Shown piece by piece: positions 7,025-14,279 of a DNA stretch of 18,068 nt. A program made the translations under genes and the position numbers. Below the pieces are notes generated by a model. That model did no database searches. It saw nothing but the letters and a program-made list of their open reading frames with translations, and was not told the origin of the DNA. The stretch is from positions 1-18,068 of the forward strand of contig CAMNCR010000173.1 in NCBI GenBank assembly GCA_946534455.1. The letters run 5' to 3'. This DNA is from an uncultured Clostridia bacterium. GTDB taxonomy: Bacteria; Bacillota; Clostridia; Christensenellales; Aristaeellaceae. Position 1 is the first letter of the stretch, and every line of letters begins with the position of its first letter.

Positions 7025-7044
7025 GAGGCGCTCTCTGCTATACT
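7016..7044 (+). promoter_or_regulatory. Likely promoter of the CHAP amidase gene
   Basis: TTGTTT (7016-7021) and TATACT (7039-7044) are 17 bases apart. The -10 box is strong and the -35 box weak, formed by the T-run of the preceding terminator. It would give a leader of about 100 bases that contains a 6-bp inverted repeat (7061-7077). Confidence 0.6.
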
Positions 7045-7147
7045 GCTGGGGTATGGGCCGTCCGCGATTCCCGCGGATCAGGCTCTCTGCTCATCACGAT
7101 TGTGTCGCGCTCTGTCGCTGTCTTTGAGAAGGGAGGCGTTCCCCCGC

Positions 7148-8056
7148 ATGAGTGCCCCGCGCGCGCTGCTGGCCCTGTGGCTGTGCGTCTGCCTGCTGGC
7201 GGCAGCCGGCTCCGTCCTGGCCGAGGAGGAAAGGCTTGAGCCTGCCTGGCCCGTGCCGGACTATGTGACGCGCCTGCTGGAGGTCGCCTCCGGCGAGGTG
7301 GGATATGCGGAGGGAGAGCACGGATGGACCAAGTACGGCGAATGGGCCGGGGATCCCTACTGTCAGTGGTGCGCTGAATTCCTCTGCTGGTGTGTCGATC
7401 AGACGGATCAGCGCTTCGGAACCCAGCTGCTGGGCACCGTCTATCCCCGCTACTCCGGCTCCAACACCGGCCGCAGCTGGTTCATCAACGCCGGCCGCTA
7501 CGTCATTCGGAAGGGCCCCGTGGACGGCTGGGGCTATGAATGGCTGAAGGGCCAGACTGCCTTCCTCCAGTCCGGCAGCTATGTGCCGCAGCCCGGCGAC
7601 CTGGTCTTTTTCACCTGGACCAGCGATACCGATACCGACCATGTGGCCCTGGTTGAATACTGCTCCCGCGGGGAGGATGGCACCGTCTGGATCCATGTCA
7701 TCGAGGGCAACAAGCCCTCCTCCGTCGCGCGGGATGTATACGAGCTGAACTATTCCCGCATCCTGGGCTACGGCACGGTGCATGACGTGGCGGATATCAC
7801 CATGCACTTCGGCAATGAAGGCGAAAAGGTGCGCCAGCTGCAGGAAAAGCTCGTCTATCTGGGATATCTGGATCCGGTCTATGAAACCGGTCACTTTGGC
7901 AACATGACGCTCAGCGCCGTGCAGGCCTTCCAGTCCGCTCACCGGCTCCGCGCCTCCGGAATTGCCAACATCGAAACCCAGCTCCGCCTGGATGAGGCCG
8001 TGGAATGGAAAATAGACCAGGATCCCCTGACGTGGACCGTCGTGGATGAGGACTGA
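7148..8056 (+). CDS. Secreted CHAP-domain amidase/peptidase with peptidoglycan-binding domain
   Basis: A 302-residue exported wall enzyme. The start at 7148 is placed at the ATG that begins a signal peptide (hydrophobic residues about 6-25, ending SVLA) with AGGGAGG about 11 bases upstream. The catalytic CHAP fold spans about residues 38-215: the nucleophile is probably Cys75 in QWCAEFLCWC, the His is 165 in TDHVALVEY, and EGN at 186-188 supplies the third position. A PG_binding_1 domain (about 222-282, with VRQLQEKLVYLGY) follows, then a short tail. CHAP enzymes cut peptide or amide bonds in peptidoglycan. The next gene encodes another exported protein 40 bases downstream, so the two are probably co-transcribed. 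Confidence 0.9.
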   Translation: MSAPRALLALWLCVCLLAAAGSVLAEEERLEPAWPVPDYVTRLLEVASGEVGYAEGEHGWTKYGEWAGDPYCQWCAEFLCWCVDQTDQRFGTQLLGTVYPRYSGSNTGRSWFINAGRYVIRKGPVDGWGYEWLKGQTAFLQSGSYVPQPGDLVFFTWTSDTDTDHVALVEYCSRGEDGTVWIHVIEGNKPSSVARDVYELNYSRILGYGTVHDVADITMHFGNEGEKVRQLQEKLVYLGYLDPVYETGHFGNMTLSAVQAFQSAHRLRASGIANIETQLRLDEAVEWKIDQDPLTWTVVDED

Positions 8057-8096
8057 TTCCCCGTCCCTCAACGCTTTTCAAGGGAGAGAATTGATC

Positions 8097-9482
8097 ATGA
8101 AACGTGCATGCTGTCTGGTGCTGTGCCTGATGCTGCTGGCCTGCCTGCCGGGCGTCTCCGTCGGCGAGGAGGCGGAGGCCTCCCGGTTTCAGTTTGACCT
8201 GTTCTTTCATCTCCATCCGGAATCCTTTTCCGGCATGGATCAGGCCCGGGCCGAGGGCTACGCGGAGCTGCTGTCCGCGCTGGAGCTGAAGGGAGAGCTG
8301 ACCTGGGCGCCGGACAGCCAGTGCGTGGACACCACCTTTTCCCTGGTGCCGGTCACCAACCCCTCCGCTGCGCTGACCTTCCGCCTCTTCGGCTATCCGT
8401 CCCACCTGCTGCTGACCTCTCCGCTGCTGGGAAACGAAACCATCCTCTTCAACAGCGAAGCTCTGATGGAATTCTGCATGAAAACCTATTCCCATCTGCA
8501 GATTCCCCTGCCCTATCTGGCCCTGCTGTTTCCCTATTCCACCTTCAACGCCTTCTACTATATGTCGGAGGCCTGGGTCCGCGAAATCGGCTTCCCCTAT
8601 CACTCCATGACCATCAAGGCCGAATGGGTCCGGAATCTGGCGGACGCCTGGTCCGATCTGCTGCTGGAGGATAACGCGCTGCTGGACTGGTTTGGCGCGC
8701 TCTCTCTGCAGAGCGATGCCTCCGAGACCCTGAGCGCCGAGCTGCAGGCCGTTCCCTCCTATGTGCTGGGACCCCTCACGGGCGGCCGCGATATTCAGAT
8801 GATCGTCGAGGAGGACGCGGTCGCCTTTGCGAAGGGCCGGAACGAGTTCTATCGGGAAACCGCCCGTCCGGACCGCTATGCCATCGAAACCTCCCTGCCC
8901 GTCACAGCCAGCGGATTCCAGCCCGAGCTCACCCTGGAAACAACAAAAAATGAAGAGACGGCTCAGACCGCTCTCCATCTTTCCTATGCTTCCACCCCGG
9001 AAACGCTTCAGGCCGCGGGGCTGGACGCGGATCCTCAGACCCTGCTCACCCTGAACGCCTCCGCCGCGCTGCCCGGCCGCTGGCCGGTTTCCGGCAGCTA
9101 TACCGCCGAGGCCTCCATCGAGGGAGATCTGCTGCCTCCCCTCCGGCTGAAGGCCCATCTGGAGGCTTCTCCCGACGGGAGCCTCCGGCTTCTGATCTTC
9201 GATGAGGCCCGTTCCGCGGCAACCTCCCTCCTGGAGATCGACGGGACGCTCACGTCCCTGCCCGTGGAAACCGTCCCCTCCTTCGACAAGAACTGGATGA
9301 TCCAGTTCCTGAACATCTTCTCCGTCAACGACGTGACGCTGCAGGAGTTCGTCCATCGCGTCGCCCGTCCCGCGCTGTACGGCGTGCTGGATTTCCTGGT
9401 GGAAATGCCTGTGGCCGGATGCCAGAGCGTGATGGACGATCTGTCCGACTCCGGCATTCTCCGCCTGCTGCTGGGCGAATAG
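8097..9482 (+). CDS. Exported protein of unknown function
   Basis: I do not recognise this 461-residue protein. The start at 8097 has AAGGGAGAG 8 bases upstream and begins a signal sequence MKRACCLVLCLMLLAC. LLAC at 13-16 fits a lipoprotein box, but cleavage by signal peptidase I after about residue 22 is equally possible. The mature part has no clear catalytic motif, no further membrane segment and no obvious repeats. Its middle and C-terminal parts alternate short beta-like strands (for example ETSLPVTASGFQPELTLET near residue 265), resembling proteins that are all-beta. It follows the CHAP amidase after 40 bases, so a cell-wall role is plausible but not shown. Its stop codon touches the stop codon of dapF on the other strand. 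Confidence 0.75.
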   Translation: MKRACCLVLCLMLLACLPGVSVGEEAEASRFQFDLFFHLHPESFSGMDQARAEGYAELLSALELKGELTWAPDSQCVDTTFSLVPVTNPSAALTFRLFGYPSHLLLTSPLLGNETILFNSEALMEFCMKTYSHLQIPLPYLALLFPYSTFNAFYYMSEAWVREIGFPYHSMTIKAEWVRNLADAWSDLLLEDNALLDWFGALSLQSDASETLSAELQAVPSYVLGPLTGGRDIQMIVEEDAVAFAKGRNEFYRETARPDRYAIETSLPVTASGFQPELTLETTKNEETAQTALHLSYASTPETLQAAGLDADPQTLLTLNASAALPGRWPVSGSYTAEASIEGDLLPPLRLKAHLEASPDGSLRLLIFDEARSAATSLLEIDGTLTSLPVETVPSFDKNWMIQFLNIFSVNDVTLQEFVHRVARPALYGVLDFLVEMPVAGCQSVMDDLSDSGILRLLLGE

Positions 9483-10319
9483 CTATCCCCGCAGCCAGGT
9501 TCCGTCATATACGAAGTTCGCCGGCCCCTCCTGAAGGACGTGGCCGGTTTTTTCGTCCCAGATCACGCGGAGGTCTCCGCCGTTGAGCGAGATCGTCAGA
9601 TCCCGTCCGCACCGTCCGCCCAGGACCGCCGCCACCGCCGTGGCGCAGGCGCCCGTGCCGCAGGCCATGGTCTCCCCGGAGCCCCGCTCCCAGACGCGCA
9701 TCCGGATGTGCCGGCTGTCCAGCACCGTGGCAAATTCAATGTTGGCCCGCTGCGGGAACAGGGGATGGCGCTCCAGCCGGGGACCGATGCCCTCCACGTC
9801 GGCATGCTCCGCGTCCGGCACGAAGATCACCGCGTGGGGATTGCCCATGCTCACGCAGGTCATGCTCCATTTTTCTCCCTCCAGGGCAATGGGCACATCG
9901 ATCGCCCGATCCCCCTCCAGCCGCACCGGGATCTCCGCGGGCCGCAGCTCCGGCAGGCCCATATCCACGCGCACCGCGTCCACCCGCTCTCCCGCGCCCG
10001 AAAGCAGAAGGAGCTTGATGCCCGCGCCGGTTTCCAGCGTCAGCTCCCGCCTGCGCGTCAGTCCCCGCTCGAACACATAGCGGCCCACGCACCGGGCGGC
10101 ATTGCCGCACATTTCCGCCTCGCTTCCGTCCGCGTTGAACATCCGCATGCGGAAATCCGCCCTGTCGCTGGGGAGGATCAGCACCAGTCCGTCGCTTCCC
10201 GCGCCGAAATGCCGGTCGCTGATGGCTCTGGCCAGCGCCTCAGGGTCCGCCACGGTTTCCTCAAAGCCGTTCACATAGACATAGTCATTCCCCAGGCCTT
10301 CCATCTTAGTGAAGCGCAT
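9483..10319 (-). CDS. dapF: Diaminopimelate epimerase
   Basis: A 278-residue cytoplasmic enzyme that converts LL- to meso-diaminopimelate, the lysine precursor and peptidoglycan cross-linking residue. It opens MRFTKMEGLGNDYVYV as in the family, and has both catalytic Cys motifs: EMCGNAARC (Cys71) and ACGTGACATA (Cys220). NADGSEAEMCGN and MGNPHAVIF are also typical, and the length matches the family. A GGGGAGGAG ribosome binding site lies about 5 bases before the ATG. It is the last gene of a minus-strand string after two unknown genes, with a 54-base gap. No terminator on the minus strand was seen after it. Confidence 0.97.
   Translation of the reverse strand: MRFTKMEGLGNDYVYVNGFEETVADPEALARAISDRHFGAGSDGLVLILPSDRADFRMRMFNADGSEAEMCGNAARCVGRYVFERGLTRRRELTLETGAGIKLLLLSGAGERVDAVRVDMGLPELRPAEIPVRLEGDRAIDVPIALEGEKWSMTCVSMGNPHAVIFVPDAEHADVEGIGPRLERHPLFPQRANIEFATVLDSRHIRMRVWERGSGETMACGTGACATAVAAVLGGRCGRDLTISLNGGDLRVIWDEKTGHVLQEGPANFVYDGTWLRG
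9521..9553 (+). terminator. Plus-strand terminator embedded in the dapF coding sequence
   Basis: CCGGCC (9521-9526) pairs with GGCCGG (9542-9547); the long loop can form an inner TCC/GGA stem, and a run of six T follows (9548-9553). It lies 39 bases after the stop of the exported protein gene, where a terminator is expected, but inside the last codons of dapF, which is read on the other strand. Confidence 0.7.
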
Positions 10320-10373
10320 CTGTCTCCTCCCCGTCCGTCTCCGTTCTGGCCTTTCCGGCTTCCGCCGTCCGGC

Positions 10374-10898
10374 TCAGCTGACCTCTCCCGCCGCGATCAC
10401 CGCAGGCTCCGCCGCCGTTGCCGCATTCTCCTCCGCCGGCGCCTCCTCCTGCCGGATGAAGCGATTCAGCTCCCGCAGCCGGTTAATCCGGCCCTGCACC
10501 CGCATGCCCGTCAGCGCCTTGCTCCGGTACCGGTCAAACAGCGCGCGCACCCCCATGGTCACGGGGATGGCGGCCCAGAATCCGGTCATCCCGGCCACGG
10601 CCGCGCCCACGCCCATCGCCGCGCCGGACTTCACCATCCGGTACGCTCCGTCCTTCAGGCCCGTCACGCCCGGCTTCCGTCCCAGCAGCACCTTGCTTCC
10701 CTCGCTGGCGGAGATGATGACAAAGGGCAGCAGGCCGCTGACGCTCTCCGTCAGCTCCGTCCAGATCCCCGTTTCTTCCAGCAGGCCCATGTCCACGGCG
10801 ATCTCATCCAGATAGGTCAGCCCCGAGGCGATGGTATCCACCACCGTGTCATGCTGGCGCTTCCGGTACTCCTGCACAAGCTCCTCATAGGTCTTCAT
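10374..10898 (-). CDS. Hypothetical protein with Gly/Ala-rich hydrophobic segment
   Basis: I do not recognise this 174-residue protein. The start at 10898 has AAGGAGG about 8 bases upstream; a longer frame upstream runs through the preceding gene and is rejected. It has a hydrophilic N-terminal helix region (about 1-38), a short hydrophobic stretch (about 54-64), a Gly/Ala-rich hydrophobic region (about 91-118, MGVGAAVAGMTGFWAAIPVTMG) listed here in part as GVGAAVAGMTGFWAA, then a basic segment and an Ala/Glu tail. It may be membrane associated through one hairpin. It lies 20 bases after the coiled-coil membrane gene, probably in one operon with it and with dapF. Confidence 0.7.
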   Translation of the reverse strand: MKTYEELVQEYRKRQHDTVVDTIASGLTYLDEIAVDMGLLEETGIWTELTESVSGLLPFVIISASEGSKVLLGRKPGVTGLKDGAYRMVKSGAAMGVGAAVAGMTGFWAAIPVTMGVRALFDRYRSKALTGMRVQGRINRLRELNRFIRQEEAPAEENAATAAEPAVIAAGEVS

Positions 10899-10918
10899 GG
10901 TACTCCTCCTTCCGCTCT

Positions 10919-11389
10919 TCAGCTGATCGCGTCCCGAATCAGATTCAGCAGCGTCACCAGCACCCAGGATCCGCCGGCGATGCCCACCAGCCAGATGGCA
11001 TCCCGGAGCCAGGAGCCCTTTTTCTTCTCCTTCTGGGCGTTTCTGGCCTCCCGGGCCGCGTCCTGAGCGCTGGCCTTTTTTTCCAGCGCCGCCAGCCGGT
11101 TCCGGCTCTCCGTCAGATCCTGATCCCGGGCTTTCCGCTCCTCCTCCAGCGCCGTTTCCAGCAGCGCAATGCGCGCCTCCAGCTTCTGAATTCGCCGGTC
11201 CTCCTCCCGGGTCAGACCGTCCACCTCCTGGCGGAGCTTGCTCTGATCCTCGCACAGGCCCTCCGCCACCAGGGTCATTTCCGCCGTAAACTGCTCGATC
11301 AGCTGGGTGGTGTTCTCCCCCTTGACCATCTTCAGCGCCCCGTCCCAGAGCTTTCTGGGCTTCTGGCTCAGTGTCGTCTGTTCAGACAT
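10919..11389 (-). CDS. Coiled-coil protein with C-terminal membrane anchor
   Basis: An unrecognised 156-residue protein. The start at 11389 has GGAG about 9 bases upstream. After about 45 mainly polar residues comes a long charged helix (about 45-122) with heptad-like Leu/Ile/Ala spacing (KLEARIALLETALEEERKAR), then a basic patch KEKKK and a single hydrophobic segment (about 129-150) ending at the C-terminus. This is the layout of a tail-anchored coiled coil, with the body on the cytoplasmic side. Its downstream neighbour also looks membrane associated, so the two may act together at the membrane. The 88-base gap from the GntR gene holds a short GC hairpin but no T-run. Confidence 0.7.
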   Translation of the reverse strand: MSEQTTLSQKPRKLWDGALKMVKGENTTQLIEQFTAEMTLVAEGLCEDQSKLRQEVDGLTREEDRRIQKLEARIALLETALEEERKARDQDLTESRNRLAALEKKASAQDAAREARNAQKEKKKGSWLRDAIWLVGIAGGSWVLVTLLNLIRDAIS

Positions 11390-11477
11390 CCGAAAAATCT
11401 CCTCTCCTCTCCGTCCCGCGCCGCTGTCCGCGGCCCGGAAGGATTCTCCGCGGGCGTTCCCGCCTCCGCCTTCCGCT

Positions 11478-12188
11478 TCAGATCCGGAACACGAAGCGGT
11501 CCCCGCGGATCCACTGTACGCTGTTATGCAGCGGCCGGCTCCGCTGATCAAAAATCACTTCCCGGAGGCACAGCAGCGCTGTTCCTCCGGCGACGCCCAG
11601 GGCCTCCGCCTGCCGCGGCCCCGCCTGCTCCAGGGATATTTCATGCTCTCCCTGCCGGGGCTCGATGCCGTATTCCCGCAGCACCTGATACAGGCTTCCG
11701 CTCAGATTGCTCTCCTCCAGATACGCGTAGGCCATGGAAAAATGGTTTTCCTCCAGCACCACCGGTTCCCCGTCCGCCAGCAGCAGCCGGCTGGTCTCGA
11801 TCATCCGGTCCCCGTGCTGCAGGTGGAGCTCCTCCAGGTCCCGGGGTCCGGCGGGCAGCTCCCGCACCCCCAGCACCCGGACGGAAGGCGTTTTTCCGTT
11901 CATCAGGCAGGTTTCATGAAAGCTGTGCACATTCTTCAGATTCTGCGCGCCCCTTTTCAGCGCCACAAAGGTGCCCTTTCCCTGCTTTCTCTCCAGCAGC
12001 CCCTCGCTTGTCAGCTCCGCCAGCGCCCGCCTCACGGTCACCCGGCTGACCTGATACAGCTGCTCCAGGTCGTGCTCCGCCGGAATCCGGGTCCCGACGA
12101 GATAGGTTCCCCGATCGATGTCCTCCCGGATCCGCTGCATCAGCTGATAATACAGGGGACTGGAACTGACGGACTGCAGCTGCTTCAT
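11478..12188 (-). CDS. GntR family (HutC/UTRA type) transcriptional regulator
   Basis: A 236-residue repressor. The ATG at 12188 (GGGAG about 10 bases upstream) is preferred; a TTG at 12215 with a GGAG-like site is an alternative. A GntR winged helix-turn-helix (about residues 10-78) shows PLYYQLMQRIREDI, PAEHDLEQLYQVSRVTVRRAL and GLLERKQGKGTFV. A UTRA effector-binding domain (about 90-232) follows, ending with the usual SVQWIRGDRFVFRI. This class usually binds sugars or sugar phosphates. The gene diverges from the alpha-glucuronidase gene, and a palindrome lies across its own start of transcription, so it likely represses itself and perhaps the glucuronidase. The effector is unknown; a sugar acid is a guess from the neighbour. 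Confidence 0.93.
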   Translation of the reverse strand: MKQLQSVSSSPLYYQLMQRIREDIDRGTYLVGTRIPAEHDLEQLYQVSRVTVRRALAELTSEGLLERKQGKGTFVALKRGAQNLKNVHSFHETCLMNGKTPSVRVLGVRELPAGPRDLEELHLQHGDRMIETSRLLLADGEPVVLEENHFSMAYAYLEESNLSGSLYQVLREYGIEPRQGEHEISLEQAGPRQAEALGVAGGTALLCLREVIFDQRSRPLHNSVQWIRGDRFVFRI

Positions 12189-12223
12189 GCCGGTATCGCT
12201 CCCATTCTTCTCCAAAGGTCTCT

Positions 12224-12249
12224 GTTGTATTACAATGTATCAATACAAC
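12224..12249. promoter_or_regulatory. Probable GntR operator
   Basis: GTTGTATT (12224-12231) and AATACAAC (12242-12249) form a perfect 8-base inverted repeat around ten bases, and the sequence between holds further TGTAT and ATACA half sites. It lies just after the -10 box of the regulator's promoter, covering the start of transcription, which is where an autorepressor binds. The core is AT-rich like known HutC-type sites. Binding by this particular protein is inferred. Confidence 0.65.
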
Positions 12250-12255
12250 ATAATG

Positions 12256-12284
12256 ATATTATCATCCTTTGTTTTGCCGGTCAA
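12256..12284 (-). promoter_or_regulatory. Promoter of the GntR regulator gene
   Basis: On the minus strand TTGACC (12279-12284) and TAATAT (12256-12261) are 17 bases apart. Transcription would begin near 12249, directly at the edge of the operator. In the other direction towards the glucuronidase only a weak extended -10 (TGATAGGAT, 12328-12336) was seen. Confidence 0.8.
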
Positions 12285-12381
12285 TCCTTCTTTCTGAAAA
12301 ACGCGCATAGGCAAACTGAAAATTATGTGATAGGATAAGCTGTTCTTTTTCCGAAATCTGTCTGAAAGGTTGTGTTCCAGG

Positions 12382-14205
12382 ATGCAGGCATGGCTCCGTT
12401 CTCTTTCCTTTCCGGTTCCGTCTTCCGTTTCCGATGCCGTTTCCCTCGCTCGCTTCGAGCTGGAGCGCGCGCTGCCGGCCTATTCCTTCCGGCTGTCTGT
12501 GCAGCCCGAGCTGGGGGAGGGCTGGTCCTTTTCCCGCAGGGACGGCGAGGCCTGCCTCGCGGGCGGCCCGGCGGGCCTGCTCTATGGCGCGTATCATCTG
12601 ATTCAGCTTTCCCTTTCCGGCCAGGCGCTGCCGGAGGAGGCCGCCTCCGCGCCGCGATACGCCCTGCGGATGATCAACTGCTGGGACAATATGGACGGCA
12701 CGGTGGAGCGGGGCTATGCCGGGCGCAGCCTGTTTTTTGAAGGCGGAGCCTTTCAGTATGATCCGGACCGCATCCGCTCCCTGGGCCGTCTGCTGGCCTC
12801 GGTCGGGCTGAATGTGCTGTGCATCAACAATGTCAATGTGCATTTTCCCGCCCAGCTGCTGCTGGAGGATCTCCTGCCGGATCTGGCAGCCCTGGCGGAT
12901 CTGCTCCGCCCCTTCTGCGTGAGGCTCATGATTTCCGTCGACTTTTCGCAGCCGCTCCGGCATGGCCTTCCCTCGGCGGATCCGCTGGATCCCGCCGTGC
13001 GCGCCTGGTGGGCGGAGGCCGCGAACCGGGTCTATGCCGCCATTCCGGATCTGGCCGGGTTCCTCGTCAAGGCGGACAGCGAAAACCGCCCCGGTCCCCA
13101 TGCCTACGGCCGCTCCCACGCGGAGGGGGCCAACATGCTGGCCGAGGCGCTCAGGCCCCATGGCGGCGTGCTGGTCTGGCGCGCCTTCGTCTATAACTGT
13201 CATCAGGACTGGCGGGACACCGCCACCGACCGGCCCAGGGCGCCCTGGGAGCTCTATATGCCCATGGACGGCCAGTTCGCGGACAATGTCATTCTGCAGG
13301 TGAAGCACGGCCCCTTCGATTTCCAGGTTCGCGAGCCCCTGTCTCCCCTGCTGCTGTCCCTGCGGCACACGCCCATGGCCATGGAGCTTCAGCTGGCGCA
13401 GGAATACACTGGCCATCAGATCGATATCTATGCCATGCCGCCCATGTGGCAGGAGCTGTTCCGCGATCTGCCCGCCGACCGCATCTGCGCCATCACCGCC
13501 GTGTCCAACCTGGGCCGGGATGAGAACCTGACCGGGCACCCCTTCGCGGCGCTGAATCTGTTTGCCTTCGGACGCCTGGCCTGGGATCCCGCCGTGGATC
13601 CGGCGGAGGTGACGCGGCAGTGGGCCCGCCTGACCTATGCCTTCCCGGAGGCGCAGGAGCGGCAGCTGGTTTCCCTGCTGATGGGCTCCCGCCGGGTCTA
13701 TGAAAAGTACACGGCGCCCCTGGGCCTGGGCTGGATGGTCAATCCGCATGTGCACTATGGGCCCAACCCCTCCGGATATGAGTTTGATCAGTGGGGCACC
13801 TATCATAAGGCCAACCATACCGCCGTGGGCATTGACCGGACCCGGAACGGAACCGGCTACCTGTCCCAGTATCCCGAATCCTTCCAGCGCCGCTACGGCG
13901 ACCCCTCCGTGTGCCCGGATCTGGATCTGCTGTTCTTCCACCGCCTGCCCTATTCCTTCGTGATGAAGGACGGCCGGACCCTGCTGCAGCGGATCTACGA
14001 TGATCACTTTGAGGGCTATGAGGAAGCCGCCGCCATGCAGGAAACGCTGAAGGCCCTTCCCTTCCCGGAGCCGGATGCCGGGGTCATTCAGGAGCGCATG
14101 CAGCGCCAGCTGGCCAACGCCCGGGAATGGCGCGATGTCATCAATACCTTCTTCTTCCGCCTCTCCGGCATTCCGGATCAGCACGGCCGGGTCATCTATG
14201 ACTGA
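12382..14205 (+). CDS. aguA: GH67 alpha-glucuronidase
   Basis: A 607-residue glycosidase that removes 4-O-methyl-glucuronic acid or glucuronic acid from the ends of xylo-oligosaccharides. The N-terminal domain (about 1-90) precedes a TIM barrel with three expected catalytic carboxylates: Glu234 in VKADSENRPGP, Asp313 in GPFDFQVREP and Glu341 in AQEYTG. YGRSHAEGANMLAEAL and WRAFVY also match the family. There is no signal peptide, so it acts inside the cell on imported oligosaccharides. It is shorter than the roughly 680-residue enzymes I know, apparently from a compact N-terminal domain and a short C-terminus. The ATG at 12382 has a weak site (AAAGG, about 12 bases upstream); a TTG at 12370 would add four residues. 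It diverges from the GntR gene and has no xylanase or transporter beside it in the window. Confidence 0.93.
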   Translation: MQAWLRSLSFPVPSSVSDAVSLARFELERALPAYSFRLSVQPELGEGWSFSRRDGEACLAGGPAGLLYGAYHLIQLSLSGQALPEEAASAPRYALRMINCWDNMDGTVERGYAGRSLFFEGGAFQYDPDRIRSLGRLLASVGLNVLCINNVNVHFPAQLLLEDLLPDLAALADLLRPFCVRLMISVDFSQPLRHGLPSADPLDPAVRAWWAEAANRVYAAIPDLAGFLVKADSENRPGPHAYGRSHAEGANMLAEALRPHGGVLVWRAFVYNCHQDWRDTATDRPRAPWELYMPMDGQFADNVILQVKHGPFDFQVREPLSPLLLSLRHTPMAMELQLAQEYTGHQIDIYAMPPMWQELFRDLPADRICAITAVSNLGRDENLTGHPFAALNLFAFGRLAWDPAVDPAEVTRQWARLTYAFPEAQERQLVSLLMGSRRVYEKYTAPLGLGWMVNPHVHYGPNPSGYEFDQWGTYHKANHTAVGIDRTRNGTGYLSQYPESFQRRYGDPSVCPDLDLLFFHRLPYSFVMKDGRTLLQRIYDDHFEGYEEAAAMQETLKALPFPEPDAGVIQERMQRQLANAREWRDVINTFFFRLSGIPDQHGRVIYD

Positions 14206-14249
14206 TCCGCGCCTCTGTTTTCCTTTCTTCCGTGATCCGCGTCCCGCTC

Positions 14250-14279
14250 ATCAGGCTGCGCCTTCCTGCGCAGCCTGAT
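14250..14279. repeat. Perfect 12-base hairpin overlapping the MATE gene end
   Basis: ATCAGGCTGCGC (14250-14261) pairs perfectly with GCGCAGCCTGAT (14268-14279) around a six-base loop. It lies 44 bases after the stop of the glucuronidase gene and includes the last codons and stop of the convergent MATE gene. There is no T-run on either strand, so a bidirectional transcription stop is possible but not of the classical kind. Confidence 0.55.

Noticed and set aside
11390..11477. Terminator between the GntR gene and the coiled-coil gene
   Set aside because: Only a five-base GC stem and no T-run were found, so a terminator is not supported.
12262..14184. Minus-strand frame of 640 codons opposite the glucuronidase
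   Set aside because: It is antisense to a GH67 gene with all catalytic residues and runs into the GntR promoter; its composition is that of a shadow frame.
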